Shown here piece after piece: positions 41,852 to 50,362 of a stretch of DNA of 64,000 nt. Position 1 is the stretch's first letter; every line of letters starts with the position of its first letter. A model generated the notes under the pieces. That model made no database searches, had not been told where the DNA came from, and saw nothing but the letters and a program-made list of their open reading frames with translations. Made by a program: the position numbers and the translations under genes. This DNA comes from an uncultured Rivibacter sp. (GTDB taxonomy: Bacteria > Pseudomonadota > Gammaproteobacteria > Burkholderiales > Burkholderiaceae): the NCBI GenBank assembly GCA_946481025.1, contig CAMLNA010000006.1, forward strand, positions 13,336 through 77,335, written 5' to 3'.

Positions 41852-43167
41852 CGCGCCGCTCCTGTGGCGGCCAGCGCCTGCTGCAGCGCCTGCCAGGTCG
41901 ACGCCGGCTCGCTCACGTCGCCCATGGCCTGTCGCAAAAAGGGCGTGAGCCGCTGCACCAGAACCTGCGCCGCATCGAGGTCGGGGTTGGCGCCCGCCTT
42001 GTACAGGCCCATCTCGACCATCTCGCGATAGCGGTCGAAGGTCGCCATCGCCTCGCGGGCCGCTCCGACCAGCGCCGCCTGCGCCGGATCCACGAGCCCG
42101 CTGGCCAGGCGGCTGACACTTTGCAGCACGTCGATCGACGGGAAGTGCCCCGCATGCGCCAGCTCGCGGCTGAGCACGATGTGGCCATCGAGCGTGGCGC
42201 GCAGGCAGTCGGCCACCGGCTCGTTGTGGTCGTCGCCCTCGACCAGCACGGTGTAGGCCGCCGTGATGCTGCCGCCCGACGGGTCGGTGCCGGCACGCTC
42301 GCACAGCGCCGGGATGTCCGCGAACACGCCCGGCGTGTAGCCGCGGGCCGTGGGCGGCTGGCCGGCCGCCAGCTCGATCTCGCGCCGAGCCATGGCATGA
42401 CGCGTCACCGAGTCCATCATCAGGAACACATGCCGGCCTTGCCCGCTGAAGTATTCGGCCACCGCCGTGGCGGTGAGCGCGGCGCGCGCGCGCAGCACCG
42501 CCGGCTGGTCCGAGGTCGCCACCACGACGACGCTGCGGCGCAGCCCTTCCTCCCCGAGGTGGTTCTCGATGAACTCGCGCACCTCGCGGCCCCGCTCACC
42601 CACCAGCGCCACCACGTTGATGTCGGCCTGCACGCCGCGCGCCAGCATCGCCAGCAGGGTGCTCTTGCCCACGCCGCTGCCGGCGAAGATGCCGACGCGC
42701 TGGCCGCGCCCAAGCGACAGGAAGGCGTCGATGCAGCGCACGCCGGTCACCATCACGCGGTCCACCGGCGGACGTGCCAGCGGGTTCGGCGCCACCTGCC
42801 GCAGCGGGGCGAGCCGCTCACAGCGCGGCGGCGGCAGCCCGTCCAGCGGCGCGCCGAAGGCGTCGATCACCCGCCCCGCGAGGCCCGGGCCGACCGGCAC
42901 GCTCGCCCGGCCGTCGCTCTTGCGCACCACGTCGTCCAGGCCGATGCCTTGTGCCGCGCCGAACGGCATCAGCACGACCCGCCCCGGCCTGAGGCCGACC
43001 ACTTCGGCGTCGAGGCCAGGGCCGCTCGAGTCGCTTTCGATGCGGCACACGTCGCCCAGGCGCATCAGTGGCCCGCTCGCTTCCACCGTGGTGGCCGACA
43101 CGCCGACGATGCGGCCGGTCCATTCGGTGAGCGGGTGGCGCCTTGCCACCTTCAACAGGGCTTCCAT
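41848..43167 (-). CDS. fliI: Flagellum-specific ATPase FliI
   Basis: 439 aa. Walker A (GIFAGSGVGKSTLLAMLARG), Walker B (GRHVFLMMDSVTRHAMARREIELAAGQPP) and the FliI/YscN/AtpB blocks VGERGREVREFIENHL and DPSGGSITAAYTVLVEGDDHNEPVAD are intact. It forms the hexameric export ATPase with FliH and FliJ. It is the only T3SS-type ATPase gene in the window; the Hrp system's SctN must be elsewhere. Context marks it as flagellar. Confidence 0.95.
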   Translation of the reverse strand: MEALLKVARRHPLTEWTGRIVGVSATTVEASGPLMRLGDVCRIESDSSGPGLDAEVVGLRPGRVVLMPFGAAQGIGLDDVVRKSDGRASVPVGPGLAGRVIDAFGAPLDGLPPPRCERLAPLRQVAPNPLARPPVDRVMVTGVRCIDAFLSLGRGQRVGIFAGSGVGKSTLLAMLARGVQADINVVALVGERGREVREFIENHLGEEGLRRSVVVVATSDQPAVLRARAALTATAVAEYFSGQGRHVFLMMDSVTRHAMARREIELAAGQPPTARGYTPGVFADIPALCERAGTDPSGGSITAAYTVLVEGDDHNEPVADCLRATLDGHIVLSRELAHAGHFPSIDVLQSVSRLASGLVDPAQAALVGAAREAMATFDRYREMVEMGLYKAGANPDLDAAQVLVQRLTPFLRQAMGDVSEPASTWQALQQALAATGAAR

Positions 43168-43226
43168 CTCAGTGATCCACGGCGCGTTGGCAGCACCGCC
43201 GACGCATGAAAGGGGATTCGACAGCC

Positions 43227-43314
43227 TTCACCGCGGAGGCGCGGAGCGCGCGGAGATCCGCGGAGAAATGCGGATCTCCTCTGCGGTCCTCCGCGCTCTC
43301 CGCGTCGCGGTGAA
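43227..43314. repeat. 88-bp imperfect palindrome between fliI and fliH
   Basis: The arms run from TTCACCGCGGAGGCGCGGAG to CTCTCCGCGTCGCGGTGAA, with an inner perfect stem GGAGATCCGC / GCGGATCTCC around a GGAGAAAT loop. It sits in the only large gap (164 bp, 43168-43331) of the otherwise overlapping fliE-fliK stretch. It looks like a REP/MITE-type mobile hairpin. As RNA it could attenuate or stabilise the operon transcript. Confidence 0.82.
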
Positions 43315-43331
43315 TGAATCGGGGGGTCACT

Positions 43332-43994
43332 TCATGCCTCCTCGACCGCCGATTCGCCGCAGGCGGCCAGCAGCCCCTGCTTGAGCGCCTGCAGCTGCGA
43401 TTCGAGCCGCGCATCGAGCGTGCCGGTCGGCGTGTCGATGAGGCAGCCGCCCAGCTCGACGTTCGCATCAGCCACCACCTCGATCGGTTCGCCGCCCTGC
43501 ACCCGCTGCAGCACGAACTGCTGCAGCAGCTGGGCGTCGCGCGCATGCACGCGCAGCTTCAGCGCCGCGCCTGGCGGCACCTGCGCGAGCGCCGACGCCG
43601 CCAGCGCCAGCACACCTTCGCGGGTGGGCGCGGCGGCGCCAAGCAGCCGCACCGTCACCGCCAGCGCGAATTCGGCGGCGAACGCCTGCAGCGCGCCGTT
43701 GCGCTCGCCCTGCGCTCGCTGCATCGACTCAGCCAGCCGCGCCAGCTGCTCGAGTTCCTGTTCCAGGCGCCGGTTCGCCTCGGCCAGGCCGCGTTCATAA
43801 CCGGCCTCGTAACCGCGCTGCTCCGCTGACTGCTGCCATTGCCGCAGCTGTGCTTCGTCCGGCGCCGCGGGCGGCGGTGCCGCCGGCACCGGTGCGGCAG
43901 CCGGTCTGGGCGCCGCCGCGGCGGCAACGGCGAGCGACCGGCGAGTTCCGCTCAACGGCACGTCCTTGCGCAACGTGGTGCCCGGCGCGCTCAT
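43332..43994 (-). CDS. fliH: Flagellar export ATPase regulator FliH
   Basis: 220 aa from MSAPGTTLR. An N-terminal Ala/Pro-rich region precedes a helical stalk with the Gly-spaced pattern RGYEAGYERGLAEANRRLEQELEQLARL. The C-terminal SctL/FliH domain follows (FALAVTVRLLGAAAPTREGVLALAASAL...VVADANVELGGCLIDTPTGTLDARLESQL). It links FliI to FliN. ATGA overlap with the fliG-like gene. Confidence 0.87.
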   Translation of the reverse strand: MSAPGTTLRKDVPLSGTRRSLAVAAAAAPRPAAAPVPAAPPPAAPDEAQLRQWQQSAEQRGYEAGYERGLAEANRRLEQELEQLARLAESMQRAQGERNGALQAFAAEFALAVTVRLLGAAAPTREGVLALAASALAQVPPGAALKLRVHARDAQLLQQFVLQRVQGGEPIEVVADANVELGGCLIDTPTGTLDARLESQLQALKQGLLAACGESAVEEA

Positions 43995-44521
43995 CGGGCC
44001 GCCCCCTTGCGCCAGCCGCGCCACCAGGCCGCGGCACGCCGGGCGGGTGCAGCCTCACCAGGCACGGCAGCGGTCGCAGCCGGCAGCCCCTCATCGAGCC
44101 GGTCGGCCAGCAGCCGGCACGCCGCTGCTGCCAGCCGCTCGGCACCGGCAGCGCCGGCCAGCGACGGGTCGATCGCCAGGGTGCGCGCCACTTCGGCGCG
44201 CCACGGCCAGGCCCGGCAGCCGAGCACCGCCAGCACCAGCGCTGGCGGCTCGTCGCGCAATGCGGCGACCAACGTGGCCGGCGGCAGTCGCTCCAGGCGC
44301 GCCTCGGGGTCCGGCAGCTGCGCGGCGGCAGGCGGCAGCGCGTGCGGCCTGGCAGCGGCCGGCAGCACGCTCGCATCCGCCGGCACGCCGAGCTCGGCGA
44401 GTTCGCGCAGCAGCGAGAGCAGCGGCTGCCGTTCTTCCTGCGGCAGCTGCTCGAGCACCCAGCGCCGGTCGGCCTCGTTCAACGCATGCAGCGTGAGCGC
44501 GGCTTGACGCATCGACGACAT
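43991..44521 (-). CDS. FliG-position protein lacking the torque domain
   Basis: 176 aa in the exact fliG slot, overlapping fliF (TGATG) and fliH (ATGA). Residues about 5-40 (RQAALTLHALNEADRRWVLEQLPQEERQPLLSLLREL) resemble the FliG N-terminal domain. Residues about 78-115 (PPATLVAALRDEPPALVLAVLGCRAWPWRAEVARTL) resemble the FliG middle domain. The C-terminal domain with the charged torque helix that meets MotA is absent: FliG is normally about 330 aa. The C-terminus is Ala/Trp/Arg-rich. It may be a minimal adaptor between FliF and the C-ring. Confidence 0.72.
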   Translation of the reverse strand: MSSMRQAALTLHALNEADRRWVLEQLPQEERQPLLSLLRELAELGVPADASVLPAAARPHALPPAAAQLPDPEARLERLPPATLVAALRDEPPALVLAVLGCRAWPWRAEVARTLAIDPSLAGAAGAERLAAAACRLLADRLDEGLPAATAAVPGEAAPARRAAAWWRGWRKGAAR

Positions 44522-45981
44522 CAGGGCCTCCCTGCGTCGGGCGCGCCGGCGTCTTCGGCCAGCCAGCCTTGCACGCGCGCCAGCACTTGTTCGCGGTCGA
44601 CGGCCGGGGCGGTCGCGGCAGCTTGCGCCGCCCGCGACGTGCGCCCCCTGCCGCCCAGCACGGCCGCCGCAGCCGCCAGCACCAGGACCAGCACCACGCC
44701 GGCGCCCGCCCATGACGGCGCACGCCAGGCATTCGCCGTCGCCGCGCCGCCGCCGGCGGCGGCCTGAGGCGTTGCGGGCGCCGACCAGGCCGCCTCGTCC
44801 TGCACCGTCTCGTCGCGGGGCGCCGCGGGCAACTCGGCCATCGAGTGCACGGCGATCACGTCGCCGCGCGTGCGATCCAGCCCCACCGCCGCAGCCACCA
44901 GGTCGCGGGCCTTGTCGAGTTGCGCGGCGTCGAGCGCCGGCCGCACCACCACCGCCACGTGCAGGCGCTTGAGCTGACCGGCCGGCGACACGACCTGCTC
45001 GGTGCGTTTGCCCACCTGGTATTCCGTCTCCTGGGTCGAGGTGCCGCCAGCCTTGTCCGCGGCCTGCAGGCCCGCACCGCCGTCGCGGCTGGACACCCGC
45101 TCGCGCACCACCACGCCGGTGGGCGCCGCCCCCTCGGCATCGGGCGCGGCCCTGGCGGCCAGCACCTCCTCGGTGGTCACACGCGTCTGCTCGCGCACGA
45201 ACTCGGCATCGACGCTGACCAGGGCCTGGCCGGCGCCCAGCAGCCGCTCGATCACGGCGGTGGCCTTGCGCGTGAGGTAGGCCTCGGCACCCTGCTTGTG
45301 GTCAAGACCCAGCGAAGCGGACAAGCCCTCGTCGGGACCGCTGCGCGACAGCACCACGCCGTGCTGGTCGAGCACCGCGACATCCTGCGCCTGGATGTCA
45401 TTGACCGATGCCGCGACCAGCCGCTGGATGCCCAGCACCTGCTCGGGGCTGAGGGTGCGCTGCGGCTTGAGCTGCAGCGCCACCGAGGCCTTGGCCTTGC
45501 CGGCGCCGCGCTTGAACAGACCCTGCTCCGGCAGCGCCAGGTGCACCCGTGCGCCCTGCACCTCGTCGAGCGAGAGGATGGTGCGGGTCAGCTCACCCTG
45601 CAGCGCGCGCTGGTAGTTCACCTTCTGCGCGAACTCGGTCATGGTGAAGTCGCTGTTGTTGAACAGCTCGAATCCGACCGCGCCGTTGAGCGCGAGCGGC
45701 GCGCCCATCAGCTTCAGGCGGGCCTTGTGCACCAGGTCATGCGGCACCTGCAGCGCCCGCGTCGCCTCGTCGATGCGATGCGGGATCTTCTGCTTGTCGA
45801 GCTCGGCCGACATCGCGGCCATGTCGCGTTCCGAGAGGTCGGCGAACAGCACACCGTAGTCGGTGCGCAGCAGGGCCCAGCCGCCGGCGGCGACGGCGGC
45901 CACGATGGCCAGCGCACCGATCACCAGGCCGGCGCGCGCGGCACGCGTGAGGCCGCCCCAGAAAGAAGTCCATCCATTCAT
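44521..45981 (-). CDS. fliF: Flagellar MS-ring protein FliF
   Basis: 486 aa, slightly shorter than the usual about 550. An N-terminal membrane helix (AGLVIGALAIVAAVAAGGWALL) precedes the ring-building motifs YGVLFADLSERDMAAMSAELDKQKIPHRID and FTMTEFAQKVNYQRALQGELTRTILSLDEVQGARVHLALP. A second membrane helix follows (AGAGVVLVLVLAAAAAVLG), then a short cytoplasmic tail (VDREQVLARVQGWLAED) that fits the FliG-binding end. Confidence 0.95.
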   Translation of the reverse strand: MNGWTSFWGGLTRAARAGLVIGALAIVAAVAAGGWALLRTDYGVLFADLSERDMAAMSAELDKQKIPHRIDEATRALQVPHDLVHKARLKLMGAPLALNGAVGFELFNNSDFTMTEFAQKVNYQRALQGELTRTILSLDEVQGARVHLALPEQGLFKRGAGKAKASVALQLKPQRTLSPEQVLGIQRLVAASVNDIQAQDVAVLDQHGVVLSRSGPDEGLSASLGLDHKQGAEAYLTRKATAVIERLLGAGQALVSVDAEFVREQTRVTTEEVLAARAAPDAEGAAPTGVVVRERVSSRDGGAGLQAADKAGGTSTQETEYQVGKRTEQVVSPAGQLKRLHVAVVVRPALDAAQLDKARDLVAAAVGLDRTRGDVIAVHSMAELPAAPRDETVQDEAAWSAPATPQAAAGGGAATANAWRAPSWAGAGVVLVLVLAAAAAVLGGRGRTSRAAQAAATAPAVDREQVLARVQGWLAEDAGAPDAGRP

Positions 45982-46000
45982 GTGACTGCTCCGCGCCGGC

Positions 46001-46306
46001 TCAGGCCTGCATGCGCATCACGTCCTGATAGGCCTCGAGCACGCGGTTGCGCACCTGCACCATCAGCTGGAACGACAGCCGTGCCTCTTCGGCGCGCAGC
46101 ATCACCTCGTGCAGGCTCACCGAGCCGCCCGCGGCCAGCTCGCGCAGGCCCTGCTCCGAGGCCACCAGCTTGTCGTTGACGGCCGACAGCTCGGTGGTGA
46201 GCCATTGCCCGAAGTCCGGGGCCGCCGCGCGCGACGGTGCGGTGGGCGCCACGAAGGCATCGTCGGCCGCCACGCGCGCGACCGGCTGCAGGGATTCATT
46301 CATCAT
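46001..46306 (-). CDS. fliE: Flagellar MS-ring/rod junction protein FliE
   Basis: 101 aa. The C-terminal motif SVSLHEVMLRAEEARLSFQLMVQVRNRVLEAYQDVMRMQ is the FliE signature. The ATG at 46306 overlaps the flgC stop (ATGA). It bridges FliF and the proximal rod. Confidence 0.94.
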   Translation of the reverse strand: MMNESLQPVARVAADDAFVAPTAPSRAAAPDFGQWLTTELSAVNDKLVASEQGLRELAAGGSVSLHEVMLRAEEARLSFQLMVQVRNRVLEAYQDVMRMQA

Positions 46307-46737
46307 TGGCCTCCACCGATCTCGAGCGCCTTGGAGGCGAGCGCGCGGCTGATGCCGGCCGCCGCCACGTTGGCCTCGTACGCGCGCAGCGCGCTCACCA
46401 GGTTCACCATCTCGCCGGCGTGGTCCACGCCCGGATAGGCGACCATTCCCTTGGCGTCGGCATGCGGGTGGCCCGGCTCGTGCACCAGGCGCGGCGCCGC
46501 CAGCGTGGGCTCCACCGCGCCGAGGGGCAGCGGCAGCCCGGCCGACTGCTCGCGCTGCAGCGCGGTCTCGAAACCGCCGGCCTGCGCATGGGCCACGACC
46601 TTCAGCGGACGGTACAGCCCCGCCTCGCCGGCGGCTGTGGTGTGCATGTTGGCCAGGTTGAGCGCGGTCACGTCGACCCGCAGCTTCTCCAGCGCCATGC
46701 CGGCGGCGCTGATCTGGAATGCGGCGCGGTAGTCCAT
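46303..46737 (-). CDS. flgC: Flagellar proximal rod protein FlgC
   Basis: 144 aa. N-terminal AAFQISAAGMALEKLRVDVTALNLANMHTT and C-terminal GEMVNLVSALRAYEANVAAAGISRALASKALEI are the FlgC rod motifs. Overlaps flgB and fliE. Confidence 0.94.
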   Translation of the reverse strand: MDYRAAFQISAAGMALEKLRVDVTALNLANMHTTAAGEAGLYRPLKVVAHAQAGGFETALQREQSAGLPLPLGAVEPTLAAPRLVHEPGHPHADAKGMVAYPGVDHAGEMVNLVSALRAYEANVAAAGISRALASKALEIGGGQ

Positions 46738-47105
46738 CAGCGGCGCCCCCCGTCGAGTGCGGCGCCGAACACCGCGAGCTGCTTGTTGAGCAGGCGCACC
46801 AGCGCCTGGTAGTGCATCGCGTTGTGCGACATCGCGGCCACCTCCTGGTCGAGCCGCACTTCGGCCTGCGGCGCGGCCACCACTTCCGCCGGCGCGCTGT
46901 CGTGCACCGTGGCGCTCGCCAGCCGGCCGCCGCGCAGCTCGTCGCGCACGGCACCCAGGCTTTCCTCGAAGCTCACGCGCTGCGCGTGGTGGTCGGGCGT
47001 GCCGGCCGAGGCGATGTTGCTGGCATGCACCTGCTGGCGCAGTGATGCTGCATCCAGCGCACGCTCGACGAGCGCGGCGGTCGCGGGATCGATGGGTGTC
47101 ACCAT
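46737..47105 (-). CDS. flgB: Flagellar proximal rod protein FlgB
   Basis: 122 aa. The rod-protein N-terminus is present (ALDAASLRQQVHASNIASAGTPDHHAQRVSFEESL) as is the C-terminal helix (VAAMSHNAMHYQALVRLLNKQLAVF). The usual NxANxxTP core is altered to NIASAGTPD. It begins the flgB-flgC-fliE-fliF stretch, 21 bp after flgI. Confidence 0.92.
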   Translation of the reverse strand: MVTPIDPATAALVERALDAASLRQQVHASNIASAGTPDHHAQRVSFEESLGAVRDELRGGRLASATVHDSAPAEVVAAPQAEVRLDQEVAAMSHNAMHYQALVRLLNKQLAVFGAALDGGRR

Positions 47106-47126
47106 GATCTGTTCCTGTCGTTGTCG

Positions 47127-48260
47127 TTACTGCACCACCAGGTCGGCGTGCAAGGCCCCCGCAGCCTTCACCGCCTGGAGGATGGAAATGACGTCGCGCG
47201 CGCTCGTGCGCATGCGGTGCAGCGCCTGCACCAGGTCCGCAACGGTGTTGTTGTTCGGGCCGACGAAAACGCCGGCGCCGCCTTCCTGCACCGCGATGCG
47301 GCTGTTCGCGTATTCCTGCGTGCGCACCTCGGGGCCGGTCTGGCGCACCAGCAGCGGCTGCGACACCGCGTTGTCGGTCACCACCGACACCTTCAGGTCG
47401 CCGTGCGAGACGGCCACGCGCGAGATGCGCACGTCGCCGCCGGTGACGACCGTGCCGGTGCGTTCATTGATGACCACGCGGGCGCGCACGTCCGGCTTCA
47501 CCGGCAAGGACTCGATGGCGGCCAGGAAGCGCGGCACGCGCTGCCGCCAGCCCTCGGGGATCTGGATGTCCACGCCGGCGGCATCGCGCACCTCTGCCAG
47601 CCCTTCGCCGTGCGCGCGGTTGATGGCATCGGCCACCCGCGTGGCGGTGGTGTAGTCGGCGGTGCTCAGCACGAAGGTGGCGTTGCGCGGCGCTTCGCCG
47701 CGCGGCTCGGGCGTGGCGATCTCGACCGTCGCGCCGCCGCTGAGCATGCCCACCGTGGGGTGGTTCTTCTGCGAGAGGTTGCCGTTGGCGTCGTAGCGGT
47801 AGCCGCCCACCGACACGGCCCCTTGCGCCAGCGCATAGACCCGGCCGTCCGGGCCCTTGAGGGGCGCCAGCAGCAAGGTGCCGCCCGCCAGGCTGCGCGC
47901 GTCGCCGATGGACGTGACCGTCGCATCGATCGTGTCGCCGCCGCGCGCGAAGGCCGGCAGGCTCGCGGTCACCATCACGGCCGCCACGTTGCGCGCGTTC
48001 ACGTCGTCGGCGGGCAGCTGCAGGTCGAAGCGCGACAGCATGTTGGCGATCGACTGCCGCGTGGCGCGATTGCGTCCCGAGTCGCCGGTGCCGGCCAGCC
48101 CGCTCACCAGGCCGTAGCCGACCAGCGCGTTGTCGCGCCAGCCGGCCATGCGGCCCAGGTCCTTGATGCGCACTTCGCCTTCGGCGGCGGCACAGGCGGC
48201 GGCCACGAACAGCAGCCCGGCCGCGGCCATCCAGCGCTTCACTCTGCGGATCATCGTCAT
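47127..48260 (-). CDS. flgI: Flagellar P-ring protein FlgI
   Basis: 377 aa with a signal peptide (MAAAGLLFVAAACAAAEG). The mature start VRIKDLGRMAGWRDNALVGYGLVSGLAGTGD and internal NVAAVMVTASLPAFARGGDTIDATVTSIGDARSLAGGTLLLAPL are diagnostic of FlgI. Its periplasmic P-ring surrounds the rod. 1 bp from flgH. Confidence 0.96.
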   Translation of the reverse strand: MTMIRRVKRWMAAAGLLFVAAACAAAEGEVRIKDLGRMAGWRDNALVGYGLVSGLAGTGDSGRNRATRQSIANMLSRFDLQLPADDVNARNVAAVMVTASLPAFARGGDTIDATVTSIGDARSLAGGTLLLAPLKGPDGRVYALAQGAVSVGGYRYDANGNLSQKNHPTVGMLSGGATVEIATPEPRGEAPRNATFVLSTADYTTATRVADAINRAHGEGLAEVRDAAGVDIQIPEGWRQRVPRFLAAIESLPVKPDVRARVVINERTGTVVTGGDVRISRVAVSHGDLKVSVVTDNAVSQPLLVRQTGPEVRTQEYANSRIAVQEGGAGVFVGPNNNTVADLVQALHRMRTSARDVISILQAVKAAGALHADLVVQ

Positions 48261-48261
48261 G

Positions 48262-48867
48262 TCAGAGCCCCAGCGCGGTCAGGATGCGTTGCCACCAGCC
48301 CGGGCGCTGCCGTTCACCGACCACGCCGTCGCCGATGTAGCTGATGCGGGCGTCGGCCAGCCGCGACGACAGCACCACGTTGTTGTCCTGCAGGTCGGAC
48401 GGGCGCACCCGGCCTTCGAGCCGGATCTGCTGCTTCTCGTCGTTGATCTCCAGCACCTGTTCGCCGGCCAGCCGCAGGTCGCCGTTGGGCAGGATCTCGG
48501 CGATCGACACCGTCACCTGCGCCAGCAGCTGCCCGCGGCGCTCGGTGCGGCCGCGCCCGTCCATCGCGTTGCCCACGCCGATGGCGCCGCGGTAGCGGCG
48601 GTGCATGTCCGACACCTCGAGCCCGACGTCCGCCGAGCGGTTGGCATTGGTGTCGGCGCTGCTCGTGGCACTGGAGTGCTCGAAGATCTGCACGGTGACC
48701 AGGTCGCCGACGCGGCTGCCCTTGCGGTCGGCTGTGAGTGCTTGGAACTGGCCTTCGCGGTAGAGGCTCTCGGTGGCGATCGCCGCCGGCGGCGCCGCCA
48801 GCGCGGTGAACAGCGCCAGCCCGGTCCACATCGTCGAATACCGGCACGCGCGTTTCCTGGCCGTCAT
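48262..48867 (-). CDS. flgH: Flagellar L-ring protein FlgH without lipobox
   Basis: 201 aa. FlgH core motifs are present: GSRVGDLVTVQIFEHSSATSSADTNANRS and NGDLRLAGEQVLEINDEKQQIRLEGRVRPSDLQDNNVVLSSRLADARISYIGDG. The signal sequence (MWTGLALFTALAAPPAAIATESLY) has no LxxC lipobox, unlike the usual FlgH lipoprotein; the only N-terminal Cys lies before the hydrophobic stretch. The protein would be cleaved by signal peptidase I instead. Overlaps flgA by 4 bp. Confidence 0.93.
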   Translation of the reverse strand: MTARKRACRYSTMWTGLALFTALAAPPAAIATESLYREGQFQALTADRKGSRVGDLVTVQIFEHSSATSSADTNANRSADVGLEVSDMHRRYRGAIGVGNAMDGRGRTERRGQLLAQVTVSIAEILPNGDLRLAGEQVLEINDEKQQIRLEGRVRPSDLQDNNVVLSSRLADARISYIGDGVVGERQRPGWWQRILTALGL

Positions 48868-49586
48868 GGCGTTACCTCCACCTGTCCGTTGTCGTTGAGA
48901 CGTCCCCACACGCTTTGCGCGCGTCCGTCGAGCGCCACCCGCAACCGCTCGCCCGGCATGGCGGCAGCGAGTGCGGTCCCGCTGGCACGCAGCTCCAGCG
49001 CGCCGCTGCGGTACAGCAGCGCCACGCGGTCGCCGCGCTGCACCGTGTCGGCGGCCAGCACGTCGGCCCGGCGCAGCACATGGCCTTCGGGCCGTGCACG
49101 TGCCATGCGCCAGGACTGCTGGCGCCCGTGCTCGCGCACCAGCACGCCCGGGTTGGCCACCGCGTCCTCTTCGACCGCCTGCAGGAACGGCTCGTCGAGC
49201 GTGCCGCCCGCTGGCAGCGCCTGCCGCAGGCGCCAGGCCGGCACCTGCACCGCCACCTCGAACCACAGCGCCAGCCGCTGCTTCGGGGCGCCCGGCGGCA
49301 GCTCCTGCACCACCTGCATGCGCCGGCGCACCGCCTGGTCGATCGCGACCACCCTGCAGCCGGCCGCCGCACCGTGTGCGGCATCGAGGCTTGCCGCCGA
49401 TGCGGCGTCGAGCTGCAGCGTCACCCGGGCCGCCGGCCATTGCGACAGCAGCTGCCCGCGCAAGGCGTTGCCCGCGCAGTGCGCCGGTGCCTCGCGCGAC
49501 GGCTGAGCGACGGCCGGAGCGACGGCACACAGGGCCGCTGCGGCGAACACGAGGGACTTGACCCACATGGACAGCAACCGCCTCAT
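48864..49586 (-). CDS. flgA: Flagellar P-ring assembly chaperone FlgA
   Basis: 240 aa with a signal peptide (SLVFAAAALCAVAPAVA). The C-terminal SAF/beta-clip domain (GHVLRRADVLAADTVQRGDRVALLYRSGALELRASGTALAAAMPGERLRVA ... VWGRL) is typical of FlgA, which assists P-ring polymerisation. It overlaps flgG and flgH by 4 bp each. Confidence 0.9.
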   Translation of the reverse strand: MRRLLSMWVKSLVFAAAALCAVAPAVAQPSREAPAHCAGNALRGQLLSQWPAARVTLQLDAASAASLDAAHGAAAGCRVVAIDQAVRRRMQVVQELPPGAPKQRLALWFEVAVQVPAWRLRQALPAGGTLDEPFLQAVEEDAVANPGVLVREHGRQQSWRMARARPEGHVLRRADVLAADTVQRGDRVALLYRSGALELRASGTALAAAMPGERLRVALDGRAQSVWGRLNDNGQVEVTP

Positions 49587-50359
49587 TTGCGCAGGTTGTT
49601 GCTCATGCCGAGCATCTCGTCGGCCGCCTGGATCACCTTGACGTTCATCTCATAGGCGCGCTGCGCGACCATCAGGTTCACCATCTCGTCCACCAGCTTG
49701 ACGTTCGACGCCTCGACGTAACCCTGCGCGAAGGAGCCCGCGCCGTTCTCGGCGGCGTGAGCGGGCAACGCCTCGCCCGACGCCGCGCTGGCGCGATAGG
49801 CGCCGTCGCCCAGCGGTTCGAGCCCGCCGGCGTTGGTGAACGACACCAGCTCCAGGCGGCCGGCCTCGACCCGTCGGCCGCTGGCCGCATCGAGCACCGA
49901 CACCGTACCGTCAGCGGCGATGCGCAGGTCCTTTGCATCGCGCCCGACGTTGACCGCGGGGCGCAGCTGGTGGCCCGCCGCCGTGGCGAGCTGGCCGTCG
50001 TCCGTGATCACGAGCGTGCCACCGCGCACGAAGCCCGCCGTGCCGTCAGGCAGCTGCACCTCGAGAAAACCTTCGCCCCGCACTGCCAGGTCCATGGCCG
50101 CATCGGTGCGGCGCAGTTCACCGGCCTCGAAGTGCCGAAGCAGGCCGGCCACGCCGACACCGAGCGCCTTGCCGCGCGGCTGGGCGGCGGCACCGGACTG
50201 GCCGGCCTCGGCGGACTCGCTGCGCATGAGCGACTCGAAATTGAGCGCGGCCCGCTTGAAGCCCGGCGTGTTCACGTTGGCCAGGTTGTTGGCGATCGTC
50301 TCGACGTTGGACTGCTGGGCGCCGAGTCCCGTGGCTGCGATGTACAGCGCGTCGTTCAT
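49583..50359 (-). CDS. flgG: Flagellar distal rod protein FlgG
   Basis: 258 aa. N-terminal YIAATGLGAQQSNVETIANNLANVNTPGFKR and C-terminal GYVEASNVKLVDEMVNLMVAQRAYEMNVKVIQAADEMLGMSNNL are exact FlgG-type rod signatures. It is about the normal 260 aa and lies 3 bp after flgF. Confidence 0.95.
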   Translation of the reverse strand: MNDALYIAATGLGAQQSNVETIANNLANVNTPGFKRAALNFESLMRSESAEAGQSGAAAQPRGKALGVGVAGLLRHFEAGELRRTDAAMDLAVRGEGFLEVQLPDGTAGFVRGGTLVITDDGQLATAAGHQLRPAVNVGRDAKDLRIAADGTVSVLDAASGRRVEAGRLELVSFTNAGGLEPLGDGAYRASAASGEALPAHAAENGAGSFAQGYVEASNVKLVDEMVNLMVAQRAYEMNVKVIQAADEMLGMSNNLRK

Positions 50360-50362
50360 GGC

